Positions 1 to 5,021 of a stretch of 6,522 bases of DNA are shown here, piece after piece. Under the pieces are notes generated by a model, which had not been told where the DNA came from, searched no databases, and saw only the letters and a list, made by a program, of their open reading frames with translations. A program made the position numbers and the translations under genes. Position 1 is the first letter of the stretch; each line of letters starts with the position of its first letter. Source of the stretch: an uncultured Clostridia bacterium (GTDB lineage: Bacteria > Bacillota > Clostridia > UBA1381); assembly GCA_944391255.1 (NCBI GenBank), contig CALXSW010000252.1:1-6522 (forward strand), given 5' to 3'.

Positions 1-222
1 AATTGCTGTTTTGTAATTTTTCTTCTATTACCCCTTTCATTATAATAAGTGGCGAGAAACTTGTCGAATGGCAGCATTCGCAAAATAAAATTTTTTTCGC
101 ATAGAAAGAATAGCAGTATGCACAAAATAGATACAATATTTTTGTAATAAAAGCATAAAATATTGAAAGACAGTTTTGTCGATTTATCAAAACAAAAAAT
201 TTAACTGTTTTAAGCGGTGATA
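1..222. other. AT-rich intergenic region with dyads, no gene seen
   Basis: No credible coding region is present. A frame open from the left edge to about 104 has no start codon or ribosome site and gives low-complexity residues. Visible structures are a small hairpin CGAATG/CATTCG (65-70 and 75-80, 4-base loop), a perfect 9-bp dyad CAATATTTT/AAAATATTG (134-142 and 157-165), and 6-bp inverted pairs GTTTTG/CAAAAC (173-178, 188-193) and ACAGTT/AACTGT (170-175, 203-208). They may be regulatory or transfer-related sites, but nothing in the sequence decides this. Confidence 0.5.
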
Positions 223-251
223 TTGAAAAAAATGCTCATTTTTGATACAAT
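223..251 (+). promoter_or_regulatory. Promoter of the mobC-relaxase operon
   Basis: A TTGAAA -35 box (223-228) and a TACAAT -10 box (246-251) are separated by 17 bp. TG one base before the -10 gives an extended -10 element. Transcription would begin near 258 and leave a leader of about 270 nt before mobC. A dyad, AGAGAA/TTCTCT (260-265 and 275-280), sits right at the predicted start and could be an operator. Confidence 0.65.
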
Positions 252-313
252 ATATTTACAGAGAAACGTTCGTGTTCTCTTGCACTGCCGTTGAAATATT
301 AAAAAAATATGTG

Positions 314-475
314 AAGCTTTTTTAAGCTTACCGAAAAAAGTCTTGTTCGTTTTTGTTTAAAAACGAAAGAGTAAAAATAGCTCTGAAACCTATGCTTCGC
401 TACGGTGCAAGCACAGCATTTGTCATGACACAAATGCGATTAAAAATTGTTTTTTTCTCAGCAAGCTGAAAAAAA
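314..475. other. oriT: Candidate transfer origin (oriT) region
   Basis: Five hairpins lie in 162 bases immediately before mobC: AAGCTT/AAGCTT (314-319, 324-329); a perfect 9-bp TTCGTTTTT/AAAAACGAA with a 4-base loop (346-354, 359-367); a TGCTT(c)GC/GCAAGCA stem with one bulge (393-400, 407-413); GCATTTGT/ACAAATGC (416-423, 430-437) around the palindrome TGTCATGACA; and an A/T-flanked TCAGC/GCTGA hairpin (451-475). Between the second and third is ACCTATGCTTCGC (388-400), which by eye matches 10 of 13 bases of the RP4-type nic region ACCTATCCTGCCC recalled from memory. Origins of MOBP elements usually lie beside the relaxase operon and have inverted repeats close to nic. The position and structure therefore support the call. 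The exact nic site is inference. Confidence 0.5.
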
Positions 476-530
476 CATTTATTTTTGGGAGAACCCAAAC
501 CCCTTGATAAACAGAAAAAGGAATGATTAT

Positions 531-860
531 ATGGCAAACAGGATACGAAAAAATTCTATCCAATTCTATGTTACAGATGATGAATTAACTATAATCACCG
601 AGCGAATGAAGGAACTCGGTTATAAAAATAAAAGCGACTACCTCCGCGACCTCGCAATTGACGGAATGACCGTTAGTGTAGACTGCACAAGCCTAAGAAA
701 TCTTTGTGCCGAGATGAGTAAAATCGGGCGAAATGTAAATCAAATTGCTCACCTTGCAAATGGTTCGGGCAATGTTTACAGAAGTGATATAGAAAAGATA
801 AGGAAGTGTCTTGAGGATATATGGCTTATGTTAAGACGTTTCCTATCCGCTACCACGTAA
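531..860 (+). CDS. mobC: MobC-family mobilization (relaxosome accessory) protein
   Basis: This 109-residue protein is a probable relaxosome accessory factor that binds the transfer origin and helps the relaxase nick it. Residues about 8-45 look like a ribbon-helix-helix DNA-binding segment (a short strand around IQFYVTDDE, then two helices). Residues 54-105 carry the MobC signature, a helix with KIGRNVNQIAHLAN at 64-77 followed by a C-terminal helix. The start chosen is ATG 531, because AAAAAGGAA (515-523) lies 7 bases before it. A TTG at 447 in the same frame would add 28 residues, but it has no ribosome site and would run through the hairpin at 451-475. The end overlaps the relaxase gene by 40 bases in another frame, which suggests translational coupling. 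Size and partner gene are normal for the family. Confidence 0.88.
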   Translation: MANRIRKNSIQFYVTDDELTIITERMKELGYKNKSDYLRDLAIDGMTVSVDCTSLRNLCAEMSKIGRNVNQIAHLANGSGNVYRSDIEKIRKCLEDIWLMLRRFLSATT

Positions 861-2182
861 AGACAGCTATAGATTATATAGCAGCTTCAGATAAAACTGA
901 TAACGGCGAGCTTGTAAGCTGCTATAACTGTTCTCTTGAAACTGCCGACATAGAATTTAAACAGACAAGGCGCATGGCAAAAAGCAAGGGCAAGCAAGCG
1001 GCAAGGCATATAGTTCAATCGTTCAAACCGGGCGAAGTCACGGCAGAACAGGCACATGAAATCGGAAAGAAATTTGCCGATGAGCTGCTCGGAGGAAAAT
1101 ATGAGTATGTTATAGCAACTCATATAAATTCCGGCGCTATTCATAACCATATCATCTTTAATTCGGTCAGCGTTGAAGACCATAGAAGATACAGAAGCAA
1201 CAAGCACACATATAAGCGAATGAGATTTATAAACGACAGTCTGTGCCGTGAATATGGATTGTCAATCATAGATGAAAACAGCAGAGGAAATAACAAATCT
1301 CAAAATGAAATATACACCGAACAGCGAAACAAGCGTGTTGTTTGGCGGGATATTCTAAGAGCTGATATTGATACTGTTATACAACAAGCTGACAGCTTCG
1401 ATGATTTTCTGAACCGCATGTATCAGCTCGGCTATGGCGTTAAGACAGGAAAATATCTTGCCTTTAAAAATAAGGCACAACAAAGATATATGCGTATTAA
1501 ATCACTCGGCTCAGATTACACAGAAGATGAGATAAAGGAGCGCATCGTTACAAAGCGTCAAGCTATTCCTAAGCGTATACGGAACAGCGGACGAGATATA
1601 ACGCTTCTCATTCAAATAGAGAGCAATATTAAGTGTCAAACGTCAAAGGCTTATGAGAATTGGGCAAAGCTGCATAACTTAAAAGAAGCAGCTCAAACGC
1701 TGAATTTTCTGATAGAACATGATATATCCTCATTCGAGGATTTAGACAGTAAAGTTGACACACTCAAAAAGCAGCAGCGCAGTATGGTAGCAGAGCTTAA
1801 GCAGCTTAATGATGATATAAAAGATATAGATGAACGTATCCATTTTATCAAAACCTATGATGAATACAAGCCTATCGCTGAAGAATATGAAAAAGCAATA
1901 TTTAAAAGTAAATTTAAACAAAAGCACTTCGATGAACTGGAACTGTTTGAAACAGTCTATAATCGTTTAAAACAACTGTATCCCGATAAGAAAATCCCAT
2001 CTGTATCATCTTTACGTAAAAAATGTATGCATCTTGAAGCTGATAAGGAGAAAAAATATAAAGATTACAAGTTAGTAGAAACTGAATTACACACATATGA
2101 AGCATTATGCAGTAATATGGAGCAGTTTTTAGGCATAGAGAGGTCAGCACAACAAAATAAAACAAAAGAAAAGTCTATTTAA
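821..2182 (+). CDS. mobA: MOBP-type relaxase / mobilization nuclease
   Basis: This 453-residue protein should nick the origin strand, stay covalently attached to the 5' end, and lead it into the recipient. The N-terminal relaxase domain covers about residues 1-150. The likely nucleophile is Tyr19 in AIDYIAASDKT. The metal-binding histidine motif is THINSGAIHNHIIFNSV (H101, H108, H110), matching the HxxxxxxHxH pattern of the relaxase/mobilization nuclease family. A basic middle region (about 165-260) is followed by a long charged, helical, probably coiled-coil tail (about 300-425). ATG 821 has GAGG at 813-816, only 4 bases upstream, and lies inside the end of mobC, so it is probably expressed with mobC from the promoter at 223. 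The gene appears intact. The symbol mobA is generic, since element-specific names vary. Confidence 0.92.
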   Translation: MAYVKTFPIRYHVKTAIDYIAASDKTDNGELVSCYNCSLETADIEFKQTRRMAKSKGKQAARHIVQSFKPGEVTAEQAHEIGKKFADELLGGKYEYVIATHINSGAIHNHIIFNSVSVEDHRRYRSNKHTYKRMRFINDSLCREYGLSIIDENSRGNNKSQNEIYTEQRNKRVVWRDILRADIDTVIQQADSFDDFLNRMYQLGYGVKTGKYLAFKNKAQQRYMRIKSLGSDYTEDEIKERIVTKRQAIPKRIRNSGRDITLLIQIESNIKCQTSKAYENWAKLHNLKEAAQTLNFLIEHDISSFEDLDSKVDTLKKQQRSMVAELKQLNDDIKDIDERIHFIKTYDEYKPIAEEYEKAIFKSKFKQKHFDELELFETVYNRLKQLYPDKKIPSVSSLRKKCMHLEADKEKKYKDYKLVETELHTYEALCSNMEQFLGIERSAQQNKTKEKSI

Positions 2183-2247
2183 CCTATGCAAAGATGTCTC
2201 GGCCTCTATAGGCTATGGTTACAGCATTTGTTGCTGCGATTTAAAGT

Positions 2248-2285
2248 AAATGAGGTCATTCCTAAAAGAATTGACCTCATTTTTC
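2248..2285. terminator. Terminator between the relaxase and Rrf2 genes
   Basis: A perfect 11-bp stem, AAATGAGGTCA (2248-2258) and TGACCTCATTT (2272-2282), with a loop that can partly pair further, is followed by a T run to 2284. It ends the mob operon. It overlaps the last codon and stop of the converging Rrf2 gene. Read on the minus strand it is followed by a broken T-rich tail (TTTACTTTAAA), so it may serve both directions. Confidence 0.85.
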
Positions 2286-2711
2286 AATAGTTGCGCAATG
2301 CTTCTCAATAATCTGCTGCAATGATATTGATTTCATTTTATCAAAGGCGGCCTTTTCAATTTCATCATAGGCAGATAATAAAACATTCTCAATGTTCGCA
2401 CCAACAGGACAATGCTCTGACGGGTTTGCATGTATACCGATGAAGTGCGGTAAATTTTCGGGTTCAACCGCAGCATACACATCATATAGAGATATGGCAT
2501 TCGGTTCTTTTGCGAGATAGTTACCTCCTACGCCCCGCAGTGTTGTGATAATTCCTGCGGATTGGAGAGTATTTAAAATCCTGCGGATTACTGCCGGATT
2601 ACAGCCCGCGCTTTCTGCAAGTATTGCGCTCGTAATCTTTATATGTTCCTGCTTCTCTGCAATAAATACAAGGCAATGCAGAGCAACGGAAAACTTTATA
2701 TTTATCCTCAT
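2277..2711 (-). CDS. Rrf2-family winged-helix transcriptional regulator
   Basis: This 144-residue protein has the Rrf2 layout: an N-terminal helix (MRINIKFSVALHCLVFIAEK), a helix-turn-helix (about 26-56, with AESAGCNPAVIRRILNTLQSAG as its core) and a wing with GVGGNYLA (60-67). The C-terminal half contains EHCPVGANIENVL (about 99-111), resembling the YwnA-like branch of the family. It lacks the clustered three-cysteine motif of Fe-S members such as IscR. Its cysteines are C13, C37, C101 and C139, so a thiol-based or ligand-based signal is more likely than a cluster (inference). The ribosome site reads AGAGAGGA on the minus strand, 5 bases before ATG. The promoter overlaps an 8-bp palindrome, suggesting autorepression. 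It is divergent from the exported-protein gene and may control it too. Confidence 0.92.
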   Translation of the reverse strand: MRINIKFSVALHCLVFIAEKQEHIKITSAILAESAGCNPAVIRRILNTLQSAGIITTLRGVGGNYLAKEPNAISLYDVYAAVEPENLPHFIGIHANPSEHCPVGANIENVLLSAYDEIEKAAFDKMKSISLQQIIEKHCATIEK

Positions 2712-2727
2712 AAAAATCCTCTCTTAA

Positions 2728-2746
2728 ATACTTATTCTATAAGTAT
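2728..2746. promoter_or_regulatory. Palindromic operator at the Rrf2 gene promoter
   Basis: The perfect palindrome ATACTTAT-tct-ATAAGTAT (arms 2728-2735 and 2739-2746) overlaps the end of the minus-strand -10 box and covers the predicted start of transcription near 2738. This is the usual position of a repressor site. The best candidate ligand is the Rrf2 protein itself, by location only. Confidence 0.65.
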
Positions 2747-2773
2747 TATACCATAAAAGAAATTCAAAGTAAA
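2745..2773 (-). promoter_or_regulatory. Promoter of the Rrf2 regulator gene
   Basis: Read on the minus strand, TTTACT (2773-2768) and a perfect TATAAT (2750-2745) are separated by 17 bp. The transcript would have a leader of about 27 nt. It lies back to back with the forward promoter at 2776, so the two RNA polymerase sites are adjacent and may interfere with each other. Confidence 0.7.
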
Positions 2774-2775
2774 TA

Positions 2776-2804
2776 TTGACAACGAGAAAATAGTATGATA
2801 CAAT
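2776..2804 (+). promoter_or_regulatory. Strong promoter of the exported-protein gene
   Basis: A perfect TTGACA (2776-2781) and TACAAT (2799-2804) are 17 bp apart, with TG at 2796-2797 making an extended -10. Transcription should start near 2811, 36 bases before the ATG. A promoter this close to consensus usually needs a repressor, and a long dyad covers its -10 and start site. Confidence 0.8.
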
Positions 2805-2832
2805 AGTTGTAACAATAAAAGTAACAACTATT
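2802..2832. promoter_or_regulatory. Long dyad operator over the start site of the exported-protein gene
   Basis: The arms AATAGTTGTaAC (2802-2813) and GTaACAACTATT (2821-2832) pair at 11 of 12 positions, and the outer 9 bp are perfect. The left arm lies in and just after the -10 box, so most of it is upstream of the predicted start (about 2811). The RNA therefore cannot form the hairpin, and the dyad is better read as a protein-binding site. It differs from the palindrome at 2728-2746. The binder is unknown. Confidence 0.6.
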
Positions 2833-2846
2833 AAGGAGGTTCTGCT

Positions 2847-3422
2847 ATGAAAAAATCAAAAAAAATATTCAGTATATTATTAACAACTGCGGCATTAGCA
2901 TCAGCCGTAAATATGTCGGCAATTGCAGCTCCCATTCCGAGAGAAAGCGCACCTGTAAACGCCGATGAGGGAGCCATAACCGTTACAGAAAATCTTATAG
3001 GCGGTATACTTGATGAAGTGTCCGGCGGATTGGGGTTTCAGATGGCGAACGGAAAAGCTAACACAATCATACGCAAGGCTGTAATCAACGGAAATACAGA
3101 TGGTTATGGCTATACTATATTATCGGCTGTGTCAAGAAACGCTATATATCAAATACGAGATATGTATCTCCGAAATGATTATTATAGCGCGGTGGAGGAA
3201 GAAGTCAAAGCGCTTATCTCTGATATAATAACAGATGTTCAGAACGGCAAGCCGTATGATGAAGCTGTGAAAGAAGCTTACACAGCAATTTATACAGCAA
3301 AAGACGCAGGATTTAATCCATCAGACTACGAGGGAATTGACACCTGTTACTGGCCCGACAGACCGGCAGTAGACAGTGTGTATCTGAACAGAGCGAGGAA
3401 GTTGCTTCTTGAAGCGAAGTGA
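2847..3422 (+). CDS. Exported protein of unknown function
   Basis: I do not recognise this 191-residue protein. It begins with a typical Sec signal peptide: a basic MKKSKK, a hydrophobic core (about 7-22), and a likely signal peptidase cut near SAIAA (24-28). No lipobox cysteine is present. The mature part is mostly predicted helical and mildly acidic, with a glycine-rich stretch (51-63), a YGYTILSAVSRNAIYQIRDM segment (87-106) and one cysteine (C167 in DTCYWPDRP). No transmembrane anchor, LPXTG sorting motif or catalytic signature is visible. ATG 2847 has an ideal AAGGAGGT (2833-2840), 6 bases away. It is a single-gene transcript, with a strong promoter upstream and a terminator downstream, divergent from the Rrf2 gene. 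It was possibly acquired with that gene as a regulated pair. Confidence 0.85.
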   Translation: MKKSKKIFSILLTTAALASAVNMSAIAAPIPRESAPVNADEGAITVTENLIGGILDEVSGGLGFQMANGKANTIIRKAVINGNTDGYGYTILSAVSRNAIYQIRDMYLRNDYYSAVEEEVKALISDIITDVQNGKPYDEAVKEAYTAIYTAKDAGFNPSDYEGIDTCYWPDRPAVDSVYLNRARKLLLEAK

Positions 3423-3450
3423 CTATCATTTTAATATTAAATAAACCAGT

Positions 3451-3491
3451 GGGAGGCTATGAAGATTTTCATAGCTTCCTATTTTGTATTT
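3451..3491 (+). terminator. Terminator of the exported-protein gene
   Basis: A 12-bp stem with one G-T wobble pair, GGAGGCTATGAA (3452-3463) and TTCATAGCTTCC (3468-3479), has a 4-base GATT loop. It is followed by the T-rich tail TATTTTGTATTT, and lies 30 bases after the stop codon. Confidence 0.87.
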
Positions 3492-3499
3492 ATAATATC

Positions 3500-3528
3500 T
3501 TGACAACGACTTTGTTTTATTATATGAT
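3500..3528 (+). promoter_or_regulatory. Promoter of the short TTG-start gene
   Basis: A perfect TTGACA (3500-3505) and TATGAT (3523-3528) are 17 bp apart. The 10 bases beginning at the -35 box (TTGACAACGA) are identical to those of the promoter at 2776. Transcription would start near 3535, giving a leader of about 60 nt. It is the only recognisable promoter between the terminator at 3451 and the XRE gene region. Confidence 0.7.
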
Positions 3529-3535
3529 ATATATT

Positions 3536-3553
3536 AGTTGCAGTTGTAGTTAT
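3536..3553 (+). repeat. Three tandem hexamers at the promoter start site
   Basis: AGTTGC, AGTTGT and AGTTAT follow one another directly at 3536-3553, beginning at the predicted start of transcription. AGTTGTA also occurs in the dyad at 2805-2811 and upstream of the promoter at 6372 (6338-6344). This could be a regulator site or a chance repeat. Confidence 0.35.
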
Positions 3554-3596
3554 ATTGTGAGCCTTTTAAATATACGCCGTAAGGAGGTACACAAGA

Positions 3597-3767
3597 TTGA
3601 ACGAAAAAAAAGAAGATATAGAATTTTTTCATGGAATTAAATCTGCACTGTTGGAATTGTGTGAAAAAAATAATGATGTAGTAGAGTTTCAAAGGCTTAA
3701 AGATGCCTTAAATAAATCATCATCATTTACAGAATTTTTAAAATGTGCAAATGAAAATCCATATTAA
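3597..3767 (+). CDS. Short protein of unknown function (56 residues, TTG start)
   Basis: A complete 56-residue frame begins MNEKKEDIEFFHGIKSALLE and ends ANENPY. Its support is an excellent ribosome site, AAGGAGGT at 3581-3588, 8 bases before TTG 3597, together with a good promoter at 3500. The protein is soluble, charged and probably two or three short helices, with no signal peptide or membrane segment and two cysteines (C22, C50). It does not resemble an AgrD or other signal peptide precursor. I recognise no family. It ends 7 bases before the large inverted repeat that precedes the XRE regulator gene, so its RNA would run into that structure. A toxin, antitoxin or small regulatory partner is possible but unsupported. 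Confidence 0.68.
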   Translation: MNEKKEDIEFFHGIKSALLELCEKNNDVVEFQRLKDALNKSSSFTEFLKCANENPY

Positions 3768-3773
3768 TTTTGT

Positions 3774-3887
3774 TATTTACTAAACCTTTCAATAGCATAT
3801 ACGCTTTATCAAAGTGTTTTAGTTTTAAAACATATATGATATAATGATATGATAATAGTACAATATGCTTGAAAGGTGTAGTAATTA
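3774..3887. repeat. Long imperfect inverted repeat covering the XRE gene ribosome site
   Basis: The left arm (3774-3800) and right arm (3863-3887) pair at 23 positions, with two mismatches and a 2-base bulge. The perfect core is ACCTTTCAA/TTGAAAGGT, then GCATAT/ATATGC. The 62-base interior holds another hairpin, TGTTTTA/TAAAACA (3815-3821, 3826-3832), extended by TATCA/TGATA after an internal loop. The right arm contains the GAAAGGTG ribosome site and reaches the A of the XRE start codon. In RNA read through from the promoter at 3500 the site would be buried in the stem. A miniature inverted-repeat element is an alternative reading, but no clear target duplication is seen. Confidence 0.75.
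3837..3845 (+). promoter_or_regulatory. Extended -10 promoter of the XRE regulator gene
   Basis: TGATATAAT contains a perfect TATAAT (3840-3845) preceded by TG and one base. No good -35 box is found at the usual distance (TTTTAG at 3817-3822), but extended -10 promoters can work without one. The start would be near 3852, inside the inverted repeat and after its left arm, so this RNA would carry a free ribosome site. Confidence 0.5.
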
Positions 3888-4225
3888 TGAATACTAAAAT
3901 AGAAATAGATAAAAAATTGATTGGTATGCGCATTGCCAACAGCAGAAATAAAGCAGGAATTACACAAGATTGTCTTGCTCGTCAAATAGGTATAAGTTCA
4001 AAACATATGTCTCAAATAGAACGAGGAATAAGCGGGTTTGCAGTCGGTACTATTATTGAAATAGCTAAGCAGCTAAATGTTTCAATCGATTATTTGCTGC
4101 TTGGCAAAGAGCCTCAATGCACTCCTCTTAATATAGATCTCAACAGTATCACACCTATGCAAAGACATTATGTTGAAGAACTGATAAGAGTGTTCATTAA
4201 TTACTGTGACAATTGCAGTGAATAA
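3887..4225 (+). CDS. XRE/Cro-CI family transcriptional regulator
   Basis: This 112-residue protein has a classical five-helix XRE DNA-binding domain at about 11-72: IGMRIANSRNKAGITQ, the helix-turn-helix DCLARQIGISSKHMSQIERG (recognition helix about 37-46), then TIIEIAKQLNVSIDYLLLG. A short tail with SITPMQRHYVEELIRVF (88-103) is a pattern often seen in Clostridia XRE proteins and may aid dimer formation. The protein ends CDNCSE. ATG 3887 is preferred over an in-frame TTG at 3869, because GAAAGGTG (3871-3878) sits 8 bases before the ATG and overlaps the TTG. It precedes the LytTR regulator by 67 bases with no terminator between, so the three downstream genes probably share transcription. It may repress element genes or its own promoter. 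Confidence 0.93.
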   Translation: MNTKIEIDKKLIGMRIANSRNKAGITQDCLARQIGISSKHMSQIERGISGFAVGTIIEIAKQLNVSIDYLLLGKEPQCTPLNIDLNSITPMQRHYVEELIRVFINYCDNCSE

Positions 4226-4259
4226 ATCGAAATTAAACAAAATTATCATAGTATTTATA

Positions 4260-4265
4260 TATAAT
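4260..4265 (+). promoter_or_regulatory. Possible secondary -10 box before the response regulator gene
   Basis: TATAAT lies 28 bases before the GTG start in a 67-base gap. No acceptable -35 box is at 16-18 bp, and TTAAAC at 4233 is 21 bp away. It could be activator-dependent or simply AT-rich sequence, and read-through from the XRE gene is equally likely. Confidence 0.25.
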
Positions 4266-4292
4266 ATCTTTTTGAGAAAGTGAGATGATATT

Positions 4293-5021
4293 GTGGAATT
4301 GAGGATAGCCGTATGCGATGATAATAGAGAAGATTTAGAAAAAGAATATCGCCTTATAAAGGAATTACTTCATGAAAAAGAAGTTTCGTATGAAATTGAT
4401 ACATATATCTCTGCTGCGGCATTGCTTTCGGCTCAGATATTATATGATATGGTATTTCTTGATGTGGAAATGGGTACTATCAACGGTATTGATGTAGCTG
4501 AAAGGTTACTACAATCCAAGAGCGATATATACATATTTTTTATAACGAACTATTCTATATATACTGATAGAGCTTCTGATATACGTGCACACAGATATTT
4601 ATCAAAACCAGTGGATAAGGAAAGATTAAATAACGGAATTAGCAGTGCGCTAAAGAAAATATCAGATACAACTAAAGTTATAACGGTAAAAGATAAAGAA
4701 ACTAAAAAAACTTATACGATACCTATAGCTTCGATCATCTTTATCGAAAACACAGGTCGTCATACAGAAATTCATTTAACAACAAGACCTGCATTTGTTG
4801 TTGAAGAGGTATTTTCAATTATAAAAGAAAGAATAGAAAGCGAGGTGGATTATTTTGCCATGCCTCATCAAAGCTATTATGTTAATATGCGTTTTGTCGA
4901 TGATTACGATAAAAAAGAGGTTAAAATATCTTATGCAAATAAATCTTATACCGCTATCATGACTCGCGGAAGATACAAAACTTTTAATGATAAGATGTTT
5001 GAAATGGCAAAGTTATTGTGA
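4293..5021 (+). CDS. LytTR-family (AgrA-like) response regulator
   Basis: This 242-residue DNA-binding response regulator acts after phosphorylation by a partner kinase. The receiver domain (1-122) has the acidic pair D9-D10 (AVCDDN), the phospho-acceptor D57 (MVFLDVEMG), T85 (FFITNYS) and K105 (LSKPVD), so every key receiver residue is present. The LytTR domain (about 128-238) shows the typical SIIFIENTGRHTEIHLT start and the HQSYYVNMRFVDDY signature (192-205). GTG 4293 has GTGAG 8 bases upstream. The stop codon overlaps the ATG of the kinase gene, which points to coupled translation and a cognate pair. LytTR proteins bind two 9-bp direct repeats with a GTT core about two helical turns apart, and such a pair lies upstream of the promoter at 6372. 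Confidence 0.95.
   Translation: MELRIAVCDDNREDLEKEYRLIKELLHEKEVSYEIDTYISAAALLSAQILYDMVFLDVEMGTINGIDVAERLLQSKSDIYIFFITNYSIYTDRASDIRAHRYLSKPVDKERLNNGISSALKKISDTTKVITVKDKETKKTYTIPIASIIFIENTGRHTEIHLTTRPAFVVEEVFSIIKERIESEVDYFAMPHQSYYVNMRFVDDYDKKEVKISYANKSYTAIMTRGRYKTFNDKMFEMAKLL

Noticed and set aside
3..104. Frame open from the left edge, possibly the tail of an upstream gene
   Set aside because: It is too short and of odd composition, nothing recognisable is encoded, and no terminator follows it directly.
200..208. TTTAACTGT as a reverse-strand LytTR half-site (ACAGTTAAA)
   Set aside because: One half-site is close to an AgrA repeat, but no second direct repeat lies one or two turns away.
451..475. 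Hairpin TCAGC/GCTGA as a transcription terminator
   Set aside because: The T run is on the 5' side of the stem and the 3' side is A-rich, so it does not have terminator form on either strand. It is kept as part of the oriT candidate.
447..530. In-frame TTG extension of mobC adding 28 residues
   Set aside because: No ribosome site precedes TTG 447, the segment runs through a hairpin, and ATG 531 has a well-placed AAAAAGGAA and starts a normal-length MobC.
887..1207. Minus-strand frame of 106 codons inside the relaxase gene
   Set aside because: It lies opposite a clear relaxase domain and has no ribosome site or promoter of its own.
2183..2194. 12-base match CCTATGCAAAGA shared with 4153-4164
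   Set aside because: The second copy is within coding sequence for the XRE tail, there is no flanking similarity, and chance is the simplest explanation.
2545..2727. Plus-strand frame opposite the Rrf2 gene
   Set aside because: It is the antisense shadow of a clear helix-turn-helix gene and lacks a ribosome site.
3419..3640. 73-residue plus-strand frame after the exported-protein gene
   Set aside because: It begins at the GTG overlapping the previous stop, runs through a terminator and a promoter, and overlaps the better supported short gene at 3597 in another frame.
3727..3939. Minus-strand frame of 70 codons over the inverted repeat and XRE start
   Set aside because: It is low-complexity Ile/Leu/Lys sequence spanning three plus-strand features, with no start signals found.
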